This document shows, one piece after another, positions 23,598 through 33,323 of a DNA stretch of 64,000 bases. The first letter of the stretch is position 1; every line of letters starts with the position of its first letter. A program made the translations under genes and the position numbers. The notes beneath the pieces are model-generated. The model worked only from the letters and a program-made list of their open reading frames with translations, had not been told where the DNA came from and did not search any database. Origin of the DNA: Flavobacterium crocinum (GTDB taxonomy: Bacteria; Bacteroidota; Bacteroidia; Flavobacteriales; Flavobacteriaceae); NCBI RefSeq assembly GCF_003122385.1, contig NZ_CP029255.1, forward strand, positions 3,844,001 through 3,908,000, in the 5' to 3' direction.

Positions 23598-25730
23598 ATG
23601 AAAAAAGTACTATTTTTTGCGGCAGCTTTGACGGCTTCACTACAAATCTATGCGCAAAAAAAAGACAGCATATCGGGCAAATATACCTTAATGGACGAGG
23701 TGATTATTGGAGGAGTCAGAAAGTCCAAAGATGTTTCCAGTGAACTGGCTTCTAAATTGCCACTCAAGAACCTGGAAAATCCTCAGGTGACCGCTTCGGT
23801 CTCACCGCAGCTTATTAAAAACAGAAATTTTTTCACTCAAGGCGAAATGCTCAAAAATGCCACAGGTGTTGCGCCCAGCTGGGCAGGAATTTCACCTTAT
23901 TATTCCATCCGGGGATTTCGTACCCGATCGAGCTTCAGAAATGGCGTAAACGGTTATGTGGCCTCTGATATGGATCCGGCAAACATCGCCCAGTTAGAAG
24001 TAATCAAAGGACCAAGCGCTGTAATTTTTGGCGGAGGCGGCGCAACTATGATTACTTTTGGAGGACTAATTAATCGGGTTACCCTAAAACCACAACAGAC
24101 CACTTTTGCTGACATTACTGTAATGGGCGGATCTTACAATCTGCAACGTGCAACTCTTGATATCAATACACCTCTTGACAAAGATGGAAAGGTTCTTGCC
24201 CGTTTAACCGGCGCTTATAACTACAATGATACTTTTCGGGACCAGGGTTTTTCAAAAACATTTTTTTTAGCTCCAAGTATTTCTTATAAAATCAGCGATG
24301 ATTTAAATATTCAGCTTGATGCCGAAATTTTAAACAAAACCGCTACCAACAATCCGCTTTACCAGGTGGCTTTGGGGACTGCTAAATCAGCAGATGAACT
24401 CCATTTGGATTATTACCGTTCTTTCAATGACAACTCACTTACACTCAATAATAAGGCAGTAAATATTTACGGAAAAGTCATTTACAGGCTTTCAGAGAAT
24501 TGGAAATCGGAAACCAATTTAATTTCAGTCAATAATAAAACTCCGGGCGATTACATCCGATTAAGATTAGATGATAACAGCCAGAATGTGACGCGAAGAG
24601 TGTACAGAATGTATCCGGAAAACATTACCAGCCAGCAGATCCAGCAGGATTTTGTGGGGAATTTCAAAATTGGCAGTGTGAAAAACCGGCTGATTGCGGG
24701 GGTTGAATACTATCATTATCTCTATGGGATTGCCAGTAAATCTATGAATTTTACTAAAGTTTCAGCTGCTGGGACAGATCCTGAGAATGCTAATTTTAAT
24801 AATGAATACATTTCCGGTCAATTGGCCTTAAAACCCTATGGAGAGAATTATAAGGCAATTCAGGATCATTATTCCCTATATATTTCAGACGTTATCAACC
24901 CTTTGGAGAATTTAAGTGTAATGCTTAGTGCCCGAATCAATTACATCAATAACAAAGGGACTGAGGATTTATTAACAGCGACAACTACCGGGGATTACAC
25001 ACAAACGGCTGTTTCTCCGAAATTGGGAATCAATTACCAGATTATCCCTGAAAGAATAGCATTATTTGCTAATTATATGAATGGTTTTCAGCCGCAGGCA
25101 CCGCAGTCGGTAAACGGGCAGATGACCAATTTCCAGCCCGTTTATGGAAACCAGTGGGAATCGGGAGTTAAAGTTTCCCTGAAAAAGAACCTGTTGGATG
25201 CCGTTTTGAGCTATTATAATATTGATCTAACCAATGCGGTAAGACAAAATCCAAATGATACGGCTTCCTATCTGCAGGATGGCGAGCAGCGCAGTAAAGG
25301 TTTTGAAGCAGATTTAGAATCAAATCCGATGAAAGGACTGTTTTTGCATGCTGGTTTTGCTTATAATGACAGTAAACTTATTGTTTCCGATGCACTTACT
25401 CAAGGGCTAAGGCCTGTAGATGCCGGTCCCAAACTTTCCGGAACCTGGTACGTGAATTACGCTCCGCAGTCAAAAGCTTTAAATGGCTTTTCATTAGGTA
25501 TAGGCGGCAGTCATTATGGTAAAGATCTGATGATCAATAATATCAATGGCTCTTTTTATACGAATCCTTATATAGTAATCAACTCGGTGCTGAGTTTTGA
25601 GAAAACCCGTTATGTATTTTCGCTTTCTGCCAATAACCTGCTCAACGAACATTATTGGTATGGCGGCCGTGGTATGGTTACTCCGGGAACCCTTCGCCAG
25701 GTGATTTTATCTTTGAAATTAAAATTGTAA
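23598..25730 (+). CDS. TonB-dependent siderophore/metal receptor
   Basis: This 710-residue outer-membrane protein has a signal peptide (MKKVLFFAAALTASLQIYAQ), a plug domain (about 60-190: LKNATGVAPSWAGISPYYSI, RGFRTRSSFRNGV, AQLEVIKGPSAVIFGGGG) and a 22-strand-type barrel ending in a strand with terminal alternating Leu/Lys residues (GTLRQVILSLKLKL). It lacks the N-terminal carboxypeptidase-like domain of SusC proteins and so resembles siderophore receptors. With a PepSY membrane protein 21 bp downstream it probably imports an iron (or copper) complex that is then reduced. Confidence 0.93.
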   Translation: MKKVLFFAAALTASLQIYAQKKDSISGKYTLMDEVIIGGVRKSKDVSSELASKLPLKNLENPQVTASVSPQLIKNRNFFTQGEMLKNATGVAPSWAGISPYYSIRGFRTRSSFRNGVNGYVASDMDPANIAQLEVIKGPSAVIFGGGGATMITFGGLINRVTLKPQQTTFADITVMGGSYNLQRATLDINTPLDKDGKVLARLTGAYNYNDTFRDQGFSKTFFLAPSISYKISDDLNIQLDAEILNKTATNNPLYQVALGTAKSADELHLDYYRSFNDNSLTLNNKAVNIYGKVIYRLSENWKSETNLISVNNKTPGDYIRLRLDDNSQNVTRRVYRMYPENITSQQIQQDFVGNFKIGSVKNRLIAGVEYYHYLYGIASKSMNFTKVSAAGTDPENANFNNEYISGQLALKPYGENYKAIQDHYSLYISDVINPLENLSVMLSARINYINNKGTEDLLTATTTGDYTQTAVSPKLGINYQIIPERIALFANYMNGFQPQAPQSVNGQMTNFQPVYGNQWESGVKVSLKKNLLDAVLSYYNIDLTNAVRQNPNDTASYLQDGEQRSKGFEADLESNPMKGLFLHAGFAYNDSKLIVSDALTQGLRPVDAGPKLSGTWYVNYAPQSKALNGFSLGIGGSHYGKDLMINNINGSFYTNPYIVINSVLSFEKTRYVFSLSANNLLNEHYWYGGRGMVTPGTLRQVILSLKLKL

Positions 25731-25751
25731 TGCTGTAATTCAGAACTTCCA

Positions 25752-26858
25752 TTGAAAAAAATTACAAAGACCTCATTTAAACTGCACAGCTGCCTCGGAT
25801 TGTTTTTCGGGGTACTGTATCTGTTTTTTGGAATTTCGGGCGCTTTATTGGTTTTTAAAAAAGAGATTGAGTATTTCAATAATCCGCCAATGCATTGCTG
25901 TGTAAAGGGCAGTAAAACCATTTCATTAAACCAGATGTATCATAAAGTCTCTGAGAGGTATCCCCAGGCGCGGCAGATCATGCTGCAGACTTTTCCCAGA
26001 AATAGCTGCGACACCTATGAATTTATGATTTTTAATTATCAGGATAATGTCAGCGATAATTATCTCTATTGCTGTATGGTAGACCCTTATTCTGGAAAAA
26101 TTGTAGCAGAAGGCAGTTTTAGCTCTTTACAATCGCCTTTTTTCCGCTGGCTGTATGCTGCGCATTATTCCCTTTTAATTGATAAACCAGGCAGGCTTAT
26201 AACGGCCATTGCGGCCATTGCATTAATTTTAAACTTAATTACAGGTGTGATCATTTATCGCAAAAAGATATTTGCTGTACTTGTTTTTAAAGAGAAGTTA
26301 AATCGTAAATCTTCCAGAACCCTTTATTCTTCGCTGCACAGGATTATTGGTGTCTGGACCCTGTTGCTTAATTTTATTCTTTTTTTTACAGGTTTCTGGA
26401 TGAATAAAAGTCTTTTTTTACCTTCTGAATGGGAATTAATTTCTAAGAAAGAACAGAATTATCGGACAAGGGCAAATATTGACCAGGTGATAAAACATGC
26501 CTGGGAAATTCCAAATTTCAATCCAATTGCCGTAAAAATAGCTGCTGATAAAAAAACGGATATTATAGTAAGCGGTGAGTTCTCTGATACCCAAAACCCG
26601 CTGTATTTTGGTAAAGGCAGCGACGTTTATTATGACAGTGATAACGGAACTTGGATCAAAACCATACGCATTGAAGAAAAATCATTTTCCGACCGGTTTT
26701 ATTGGATCATGAAACAGCTTCACAGGGGGGATTATGACAGTTTTTGGATAAAAATTTTGTATGTAATTGCCGGATTCAGTCCTGCAATACTTTCTATTAC
26801 GGGATTTATTCTTTGGAAAAGAAAAGGCAGAAAAGAAATATCTAAAAAACACAAATAA
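25752..26858 (+). CDS. PepSY-TM membrane protein (ferric-reductase-like)
   Basis: The frame opens with TTG at 25752 (KKITKTSFKLHSCLGLFFGV); there is no in-frame ATG before residue 46. The 368-residue product has four membrane helices (about 14-36, 140-160, 190-215, 335-357) and periplasmic PepSY segments (VDPYSGKIVAEGSF; QLHRGDYDSFWIKILYVIAG near the end). Proteins of this type are linked to siderophore uptake and can act in inner-membrane iron-chelate reduction. It follows the TonB receptor by 21 bp. A non-ATG start in the first and last genes of one operon is worth noting. Confidence 0.9.
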   Translation: MKKITKTSFKLHSCLGLFFGVLYLFFGISGALLVFKKEIEYFNNPPMHCCVKGSKTISLNQMYHKVSERYPQARQIMLQTFPRNSCDTYEFMIFNYQDNVSDNYLYCCMVDPYSGKIVAEGSFSSLQSPFFRWLYAAHYSLLIDKPGRLITAIAAIALILNLITGVIIYRKKIFAVLVFKEKLNRKSSRTLYSSLHRIIGVWTLLLNFILFFTGFWMNKSLFLPSEWELISKKEQNYRTRANIDQVIKHAWEIPNFNPIAVKIAADKKTDIIVSGEFSDTQNPLYFGKGSDVYYDSDNGTWIKTIRIEEKSFSDRFYWIMKQLHRGDYDSFWIKILYVIAGFSPAILSITGFILWKRKGRKEISKKHK

Positions 26859-26877
26859 TAAAATGCCTGTTTTGTGA

Positions 26878-26925
26878 TTTTAAAACTCGTTTAAATGGGG
26901 CTCCTGCTATGAGTTTAAAAATGTT
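26878..26925 (+). terminator. Possible terminator of the TonB/PepSY operon
   Basis: TTTAAAACTC and GAGTTTAAAA form a 10-bp stem across a 22-base loop, and ATGTTTTTA follows. The long loop makes this only moderately convincing. Confidence 0.4.
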
Positions 26926-27045
26926 TTTAATGCTCTTACATGCACTAATACGATAATTGAACAAATAGCGTGCAATGCCATTTTCCTTATTATCTAATAG
27001 ATTTCTAAGGCTAAAATTAAATATAAATTTAAAATTTTTGTTTAA

Positions 27046-28263
27046 TTACTGGATATAAATGTTGAATAAAACGCCCTTGTTTAAATTACCATCAGCGGTT
27101 ATAATTCCATTATGATTTTCTACAATTTTCTTTACAATAGCCAGACCAATTCCCGTTCCGGGATATTCCTCAATGTGATGGAGTCTTTGAAATATGATAA
27201 AGACAGTCTCGTTGTATTGAGCTTCAAAGCCAATTCCATTATCTTTAAAAGTAAGATTCCAATAGTCACAAACCTGCGTACTACCTGGCAGATTAAGCAG
27301 CTTGAATTCACTGTACTTAATTATAGTAGATTGTATGGTAATATGAAGTTCAATATCAGGTATAGAGAACTTTAAGGAGTTTGATATCAGGTTATAGATA
27401 AGCTGGCGAAATTGGAATGGCCTTATATAGGCAGGCACTAATCCGTTTATTTTAAAAACAGCTTTTTTTTGATCAATTGCATCTGAAAATTCTGATTTAA
27501 TATCTTCGATTACAGCACTCAAATCACTCACTTCATAGGGATGTTCCAGTACACTCACTTTTGAAAATTCCAGTAAATCTTCAATAAGCTGTCTCATTCT
27601 TGTTGCCGAGACATGTATGCGTTTCAAATTGTTTTTTCCCGCCTCAGTCATCGTGTTGATCTCTTTTTCCATTATAATGGAAATGAAAGTCTGAATTTTT
27701 CGCAGCGGTTCCTGCAGGTCATGGCTTGAGATAAAATTAAAAGCAAGCAGTTCTTTATTTGCATTCAATAGCTCAATTGCTCTTTTTTCCTTCTCCGCAT
27801 TTTGGAGTTCGAGTTCCTGATTTGCCTTAAGCAGTGCTGCAGTCTGTATTTTTAGTTTTTCAATAAGCTCTTCTTTCTGAACTAATTCTTCTGCTTCTTT
27901 CAGGGCACGATTTATTTTTTGGATCAGGGATGAGAAATTATTTTTGGAAACATAATCCGTAACACCTTCTTTTATAAGCATGACAGCATTTTCTTCCCCA
28001 ATAGTACCTGAAATTATGACAAAGGGTATATTAAGGCTCCTGTCTTTTACTATTTTAAACGCAGAAACAGCATCAAATGAAGGCAGCGTATAATCTGATA
28101 GGATAATATCGGGCAAAAATGTATCAAGAGATTCTTCAAAAACATTTCTTGAATCGACTATTTTTGTTACAAACGACACCCCTGATTTTCTCAAGTGACG
28201 GATTCATAAATCTGCATCAGAAGTATTGTCTTCTAATATCAATGCTCTAATATCTTTTTTCAT
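27046..28263 (-). pseudogene. Receiver-histidine kinase with in-frame TGA at codon 20
   Basis: From ATG at 28263 the minus strand reads MKKDIRALILEDNTSDADL, then TGA (28204-28206), then in the same frame IRHLRKSGVSF and the rest of a REC domain (SDYTLPSFD, phosphorylation Asp). A coiled coil, a HisKA domain (FISSHDLQEPLRKIQTFISI) and an HATPase domain follow (NLISNSLKFS, DNGIGFE, GTGIGLAIVKKIVENHNG). Without the stop this would be a normal 405-residue kinase of a type often encoded with RcpA-like receivers. Translation from an internal TTG (28194) would lose the acidic pocket of REC. It is probably non-functional or a sequence error. Confidence 0.8.
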
Positions 28264-28303
28264 TTACTATAGAATCATAGTTTTAGGAATATAAGTTAAA
28301 TCC

Positions 28304-28744
28304 TTAATTAGCAGGCTGGCTCAGGATCATCCAATACATCCCAAGTTCTTTTATTGCATTAAAAAAGTTGTTGCTGTCTACAGGTTTTACAATGTAACTG
28401 TTAGCACCAAGACTATAACATTCTGCAATGTCCGGATCTTCCTGGGAAGAGGTAAGAATGACTATTGGAATAGATTTAAGCGCATCATCGCTTTTGACTT
28501 TTTCCAATACCTGCATTCCTGACATCTTGGGCATTTTTAAATCCAAGAGAAGAAGTTTGGGATGTAATTTTGGATTTCTCTTTGAATAGATTCCCCTGCA
28601 GTACAGAAAATCAAGCGCTTCGGCGCCATCCTTGACATGCAGGAGTTTGTTTGTAAAGCCGCTTTTATTAAGAGCGCGCACGGTCAGCATAGCATCTTCC
28701 ATGCTGTCTTCGGCAAATAAAATTTCAATATCTTCGTAATCCAT
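28304..28744 (-). CDS. Single-domain response regulator (RcpA-like)
   Basis: The ATG at 28744 gives 146 residues of a stand-alone receiver. The acidic pocket is in ILFAEDSMEDA, the phosphorylation site in LLLLDLKMPKMSG, the Thr/Ser in VILTSSQED and the Lys in YIVKPVDSNN. It has no output domain. The extended loop after the second helix (YCRGIYSKRNPKLHPK) is typical of RcpA-like partners of phytochrome or PAS kinases. It lies between two histidine kinases on the minus strand (13 bp and 40 bp gaps), so the three form a phosphorelay operon. Confidence 0.93.
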   Translation of the reverse strand: MDYEDIEILFAEDSMEDAMLTVRALNKSGFTNKLLHVKDGAEALDFLYCRGIYSKRNPKLHPKLLLLDLKMPKMSGMQVLEKVKSDDALKSIPIVILTSSQEDPDIAECYSLGANSYIVKPVDSNNFFNAIKELGMYWMILSQPAN

Positions 28745-28757
28745 TTTTTTTGTTTTT

Positions 28758-30429
28758 TTAATGTTTAATATTCGGCAGGCTGAAGTAAAATTCAGCACCT
28801 TCATCTAGTTTTGATTCTGCCCAAACTGCTCCCGAATGCCGGCTGACAATTTTTTGCACAATCGCCAGTCCAATGCCTGTTCCTTTAAATTCTTCCTGCG
28901 AGTGCAGACGCTGGAAAACGCCAAACAATTTATCATAATAAGCCATATCGAATCCTGCACCCCAATCTTTTATACTGTAGATGATTTTGTGGTCTTGCAA
29001 CGTTGATGCTATTTTGATTTTTATCTCTGGCTTGTATTTTGAATATTTTATAGCATTAGAGATTAGATTGATCCAAACCTGTTTGATCAGTGAGGAATCT
29101 CCATTTGCTGGGGCAAGTTCTTCAATTTCAAAAATGGGTGTATTTTCACCTTTTTCAAATGTTATATCATTTATGACTCCATTTACTAGTGAGGTCATAT
29201 TTATATTGCTAGATGAGACCTCTTTGCGTCCTAATTTGCTGAAAGCAAGCAGGTCATCGATCAATATTCCCATTTTATTGGAGTTGTTGACTATGGCTTG
29301 GATGATTTTTTTTCCATCATCATCTATTGAATCTGCATGGTCCTCTATCAGTATTTGTGTATAACCGTTAATCGCCCGAATAGGTGCACGCAGATCATGT
29401 GAAACTGAGTAGGAAAATGATCCCAGTTCTTCCTGCGCTTTTTTTAGTTCATCATTAGCCAGGGTCAGTTCACTGCTTCGCTTTTCCTGATAGGCAAGTT
29501 CTCTGTTTTTAACTATTAATTCTGCAGCCCTTTTTAGCTTTTCCACTTTTCTTTTCTCTTTCAAAATCTTTTCTGAAGCAAGTTTTTTGTTGGCTATTAT
29601 AAGTTCAGCAGCACGTTTTTCTTTTTCAATACTCTGAATAGCCAGTTCTTTATTGGCGTTAATTAATTCTTCTGCTCGTTTTTCTTTTTGTTCATTCTGA
29701 AAATTTTAATTCTTTATTTGCAATGATTAATTCTGCAGCACGGTCTTCCTTTTCCTTATTTTGAAAAGCAAGTTCTTTATTTGCAATAACTAACTCAGAT
29801 GATCTTTTTTCCTTTTCCTGAGCTTGGACAGCCAGCTGTAAAAATTGTGTTTTGGAAAGTGTTATGTCTGTTGCTATTTTTAAGACCTTATAAGGTTTCC
29901 CTTGAGTATTGAAAATAGGATTATAACTGCCCGAAAACCATATTAATTTGCCGTTTTTCGCCGTCAGGATAAATTCGTCCCTTTGATGAATACCTTTTTT
30001 CAGGCTGTTCCAAAAAAACTGATACGCATTTGATTTTGAATAGGAGGGATCAACTAAAAGACTATGATGCTTTCCCAGCAAATCTTTTGCAGTGTAGCCC
30101 ATAATTTTGAGGAAATTTTTATTGGCATTTAAAATATTGCCATCCATATCGAACTCAACAGATGCGTTTGTGGTGTTTATAGCATTTGTTAGATTTAACA
30201 AATACTGTTCATTTGCATCAAGTTGTTCTTTAAGTGCTAAAATTTCAGGTTCTATTTGCTTATTGTGAAATTCGGCTTTAATGCTGTTGCTAAAAGGCTG
30301 AACTGCTTTTTTTGATATTTTGATTTTCTGAAGTGGTAACTTTTCTCCTGTGGGATGTACCTTATTCTCTGAATTATTTTCATCAGAAAGCACTACTTCC
30401 TTAATACCATTTTTTTCTTTAATGCTCAT
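28758..30429 (-). pseudogene. PAS-coiled-coil histidine kinase split by a one-base frameshift
   Basis: The N-terminal 245 codons (30429-29692) encode a PAS domain (NKNFLKIMGYTAKDLLGKHH, FSGSYNPIFNTQGKPYKVLK) and repeats of an EKEKRAAELIIANKEL coiled-coil unit, then run into a TGA. Removing one base within AAAATTTT (29700-29707) joins this to the other frame, which continues the same coiled-coil repeats. That frame goes on to HisKA (YSVSHDLRAPIRAINGY) and HATPase (NLISNAIKYSK, GTGIGLAIVQKIVSR). The restored protein would be about 557 residues. The lesion is in a homopolymer, so sequencing error is possible. Confidence 0.85.
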
Positions 30430-30724
30430 AGTAAGCGATGTTTTATTTGAAAAATAACGGCAGTAATTTGCTGGAAAAGCACCTATATTTTAATAATTAT
30501 TTAGAACGTATACCTTGATGGTAAATGAGGTAATTTTTATACTAAGCGAATATAGGTAAATAAAATGGTTATACAAGTTAATATCTTAGGTAGCGGCTAT
30601 AATGCATATAATTTAGATATTTATTATAATTAGATTAATGGTAATTACAGCTATAAATCTGAACTGGAATTAATGTCAAAAAATTACCATAAATCAAGAG
30701 AGAAAAATACCTATAAACTTAGAG
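30430..30724. other. Intergenic region upstream of the PAS kinase
   Basis: AT-rich sequence between the kinase start and the repeat at 30725. I see no reading frame or clear promoter beyond short A/T runs. Confidence 0.5.
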
Positions 30725-30801
30725 TGACTTCGAATCATAGATCAGCTTAGATTAAATCTTTAATAAAGCTACATTAAGACTATTGGGGATTGATGTAAAA
30801 T
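30725..30801. repeat. Diverged dispersed repeat plus solo tail (pair with 5866-5932)
   Basis: The first part (ACTTCGAATCATAGATCAGC, GATTAAATCTTTAATAAAGC, TTAAGACTA) aligns with 5866-5932. It runs directly into ATTGGGGATTGATGTAAAAT, the tail of composite repeats A1-A3. The two repeat types can therefore be joined, suggesting that they are modules of one larger element. Confidence 0.5.
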
Positions 30802-30867
30802 GCTTTCTAAACATTGATGAACATATAATAGTAATGTGCAAAGTCATTTGATTTGGATTTTTCTTTT

Positions 30868-31200
30868 CGAAAAGTATGGAAGCTGAACTCTTGCTGTTCT
30901 CACCGATCCTGATGATTAAAAATATGGTGAATGGCAAAACTGGCATAGTGCCTTTAACTTCAGGGATGGATGATGAAATGAGGGAAATTTCTAAAGATCC
31001 AGATGTGCAACAGAAACTTAAATTTTCATTTGTTGGCCCTAAGAATACTGTAAAAAAAATGACTTTTATCTTTCCTTAAGCACAATAAAATCAATGAAAG
31101 CATAAGTGTTTCAACTATTTTTAATTTTAAAGACAGAATTAAGTTCACCCAGCTTTCACTGAAGTAATGAAAGAAATCAATGGTACTTTTGCAAGTTTAG
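30868..31200 (+). pseudogene. Decayed luciferase-like (LLM) flavin monooxygenase, 3' part
   Basis: A string of plus-strand fragments reads like the C-terminal third of an LLM-class oxidoreductase. YGS, then TGA, then TLAVLTDPDD is followed by TAA. KDPDVQQKLKFSFVGPKNTV gives the family's S-x-x-G-x-x-x-T-V element. After a frame change comes VSTIFNFKDRIKFTQL and, after another, TEVMKEINGTFA. At least two stops and two frameshifts interrupt it. The 67-codon frame at 30876-31079 is one piece and not a real gene. The family assignment is by eye. Confidence 0.6.
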
Positions 31201-31375
31201 ATCTAACAAATTAAATTCGAGCTGTCCATAAAAATTGTATAAAATACGTGTAAATTTAAGTTAGTTACAAAGGACCTTAATTCTATTGCAATAGTGCTTA
31301 TTATTTTTGAATAAAAGTCAGTTATAAATATCAATTCCTTTCTGATTTATTTGTAAATTAACATCTGTTTCATGG

Positions 31376-31418
31376 AAAGGGTTCATTGTACTTAAATTAA
31401 GTCATGAACCCTTTTTTT
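31376..31418 (+). terminator. Hairpin terminator downstream of the LLM remnant
   Basis: An 11-bp stem (AAAGGGTTCAT / ATGAACCCTTT) across a 17-base loop is followed by TTTT. It probably ended the plus-strand gene whose remnant precedes it. Nothing else is seen between 31201 and 31532. Confidence 0.65.
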
Positions 31419-31532
31419 ATGAATCTAAATCATTGCAGCCGTTTTAAAACCGATCTGTAAAATAGACTGATTGAATAGCTTTTATGGATTATATTTTAAA
31501 ATATGAGGTATTGGCTGCTCTTTGAAGATAAA

Positions 31533-31558
31533 AAAAGAGGCTCCCCAAAGCCTCTTTT
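31533..31558 (-). terminator. Intrinsic terminator of the secreted Gly/Asn/Lys-rich protein
   Basis: A 10-bp stem (AAAAGAGGCT / AGCCTCTTTT) with a 6-base loop is followed by T's on the minus strand, directly after the stop codon at 31562. Confidence 0.85.
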
Positions 31559-31561
31559 AAA

Positions 31562-32032
31562 TTAATGTTTACCATTTCCTTTTCCCTTGCCATTTCCATT
31601 ATGGTTTCCATTATCATGGTGGCTTTTATCTTTATTGTTTCCTTTTCCTGGCTTTTGTCCTATTGTTTTTTGAGGTTTTCCTTTATAGCCCTTTGCATAT
31701 TTTACTTTATGGGATTTAAAGCTGTCGTAAGGCCTGTCTCCTCTGTAATCAGTCAGTACTACTTTATATTCATTATAAAGATCATAGTTTCGATAGGCAG
31801 AGGGAAGTGATCTGGTTCGCACCCATTTTCCGTTATTGAGATAAACATAATTGGACGTGCTTACATCGTAATAGGTTTCAAGATCCGGCAGATAATAATA
31901 ACGGGCATCCGCATAACCGGCAGGTCCCCAGGCAGGAGGTGTTCCTATGTTTACATTTACTGATACCTGAGCCTGAGCGTAACCAAATGAAAGGAATAAT
32001 ACCCCGATCAAAAAATATTTTAAAGTTTTCAT
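31562..32032 (-). CDS. Secreted Tyr-rich protein with Gly/Asn/Lys/His-rich tail (unknown)
   Basis: The ATG at 32032 gives 156 residues with a signal peptide (MKTLKYFLIGVLFLSFGYAQ). A Tyr-rich domain follows (YADARYYYLPDLETYYDVST, WVRTRSLPSAYRNYDLYNEY), then a basic low-complexity tail of about 40 residues (GKGNNKDKSHHDNGNHNGNG). The tyrosine domain recurs in Bacteroidota envelope proteins of unknown role. The His/Asn/Lys tail could bind metals or polyanions. It has its own terminator; I cannot assign a function. Confidence 0.8.
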   Translation of the reverse strand: MKTLKYFLIGVLFLSFGYAQAQVSVNVNIGTPPAWGPAGYADARYYYLPDLETYYDVSTSNYVYLNNGKWVRTRSLPSAYRNYDLYNEYKVVLTDYRGDRPYDSFKSHKVKYAKGYKGKPQKTIGQKPGKGNNKDKSHHDNGNHNGNGKGKGNGKH

Positions 32033-32120
32033 GATTTTACTTTTAAATTCATTATTATATTTGGATAAAAACAATAAACATGCCGTAAATTCATATCCAT
32101 TACACTTGTTTGATTATGTG

Positions 32121-33305
32121 TTATTTATATTTTATGTTGATGCTGATAATATCAGAAGTCATATTGGTAGTTCTGGTATAATGCCCATAACGAATCTCCA
32201 GCGTATTCCAATGCTTGAGCCCAAAAATTCCATTAAGAGGTGTGAATTTCATTCCCATCCCAAAGAAACTGCTGTCAAACTTAGACAAATCATAGTTGCT
32301 GGTATAATATTCATCAGAAGCGGTGTGTTCGCCGTACGGTTTAAAATATTTCGTTCCTGTCTGTGTATAATACCTGTAGAACGGACTCACAGAAAACGCC
32401 TGTGTTAATTTTACAGGAATTTCAAGGTCAGCCGTATGTGCTTTCAGGCTCCAGTCATCGGTATAATATCTGTAATAAGCGCGAATAATTACGTTATCTC
32501 CCAAGAAATAACTGGCCCTTATTCCCAATGGGATTTTAAGTCTTGTATCGGGCATTTTTTCCTGATGGACAGAGCCGTCAGCAAAATAAACCCTGTGAAA
32601 AGGAAGACTTAAATAGCCATTCTGGCTGATGACGTCCCCTACAAGCATTAGCTGCAGGTTTTTGTTTACAACCTGGGAGTAGCTCAAAGTCCCTGCAAAA
32701 GTATTTCTGTTAGCACTTTCATAACCTTCACTTCCCGGAGCACGAAGTTCAACGGGCTCAATTAATTTGAGCTGATCTATAAAGGTCTGGAATTTGGCCG
32801 TGAATTCCCCGTTTCTGTCTTTTGTTTTCTGCGAGAAGGCAATATTTCCTCCAAAAGACTGGTAATCAAATTCCGTTGATGATGAAACGCCGATTCCAAG
32901 CGTTCTTCCTTTTTCTTCATTTTCCCTAAGGTAGGTCAAAGAAGGGTAGAAGCGGTTGTCTGAAGACGATGCAGATGAATTAGCGCTCAGGTCAATCATA
33001 TCTGATGAAGCAGAGGTATAATGGTCAATACCGGCTTCAATATCAAAGGTATGCTTGATTCCGGTCTGGCCGTATTTTACCAGCTTAACATCAATGGTAT
33101 TGGCAATATCAGTTAGATGCTCAGAACCGATTCCACCCGTAACGGCTGAATTGTTTCCGTCTTGTTTATAATAGCTCGAAACCAGATTAACTTCTTCCAA
33201 TTTTAATTTATTGCTTTTATAACTGGTAGAATCGGCCGGGACATTCTGCGCCCTTGCCTGAAATAATGCCAATAATGCAAATCCTGTAATGAATATTCTT
33301 TTCAT
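32121..33305 (-). CDS. DUF3570 outer-membrane beta-barrel protein
   Basis: This 394-residue protein has a signal peptide (MKRIFITGFALLALFQARAQ) and a beta-barrel body with many alternating strands (TLEIRYGHYTRTTNMTSDII at the end). The sequence pattern and gene order identify DUF3570. It is the last gene of a minus-strand cluster with DUF4266, ApbE and a thioredoxin-like protein, an arrangement repeated across Bacteroidota and Proteobacteria. A role as the outer-membrane part of an extracytoplasmic redox or transport system is likely but unproven. Confidence 0.92.
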   Translation of the reverse strand: MKRIFITGFALLALFQARAQNVPADSTSYKSNKLKLEEVNLVSSYYKQDGNNSAVTGGIGSEHLTDIANTIDVKLVKYGQTGIKHTFDIEAGIDHYTSASSDMIDLSANSSASSSDNRFYPSLTYLRENEEKGRTLGIGVSSSTEFDYQSFGGNIAFSQKTKDRNGEFTAKFQTFIDQLKLIEPVELRAPGSEGYESANRNTFAGTLSYSQVVNKNLQLMLVGDVISQNGYLSLPFHRVYFADGSVHQEKMPDTRLKIPLGIRASYFLGDNVIIRAYYRYYTDDWSLKAHTADLEIPVKLTQAFSVSPFYRYYTQTGTKYFKPYGEHTASDEYYTSNYDLSKFDSSFFGMGMKFTPLNGIFGLKHWNTLEIRYGHYTRTTNMTSDIISINIKYK

Positions 33306-33323
33306 TTTTTGATCGTATGAAAA

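Noticed and set aside
30876..31079. 67-codon plus-strand frame as a real gene
   Set aside because: It is one fragment of the decayed luciferase-like monooxygenase, with continuing homology in other frames on both sides.
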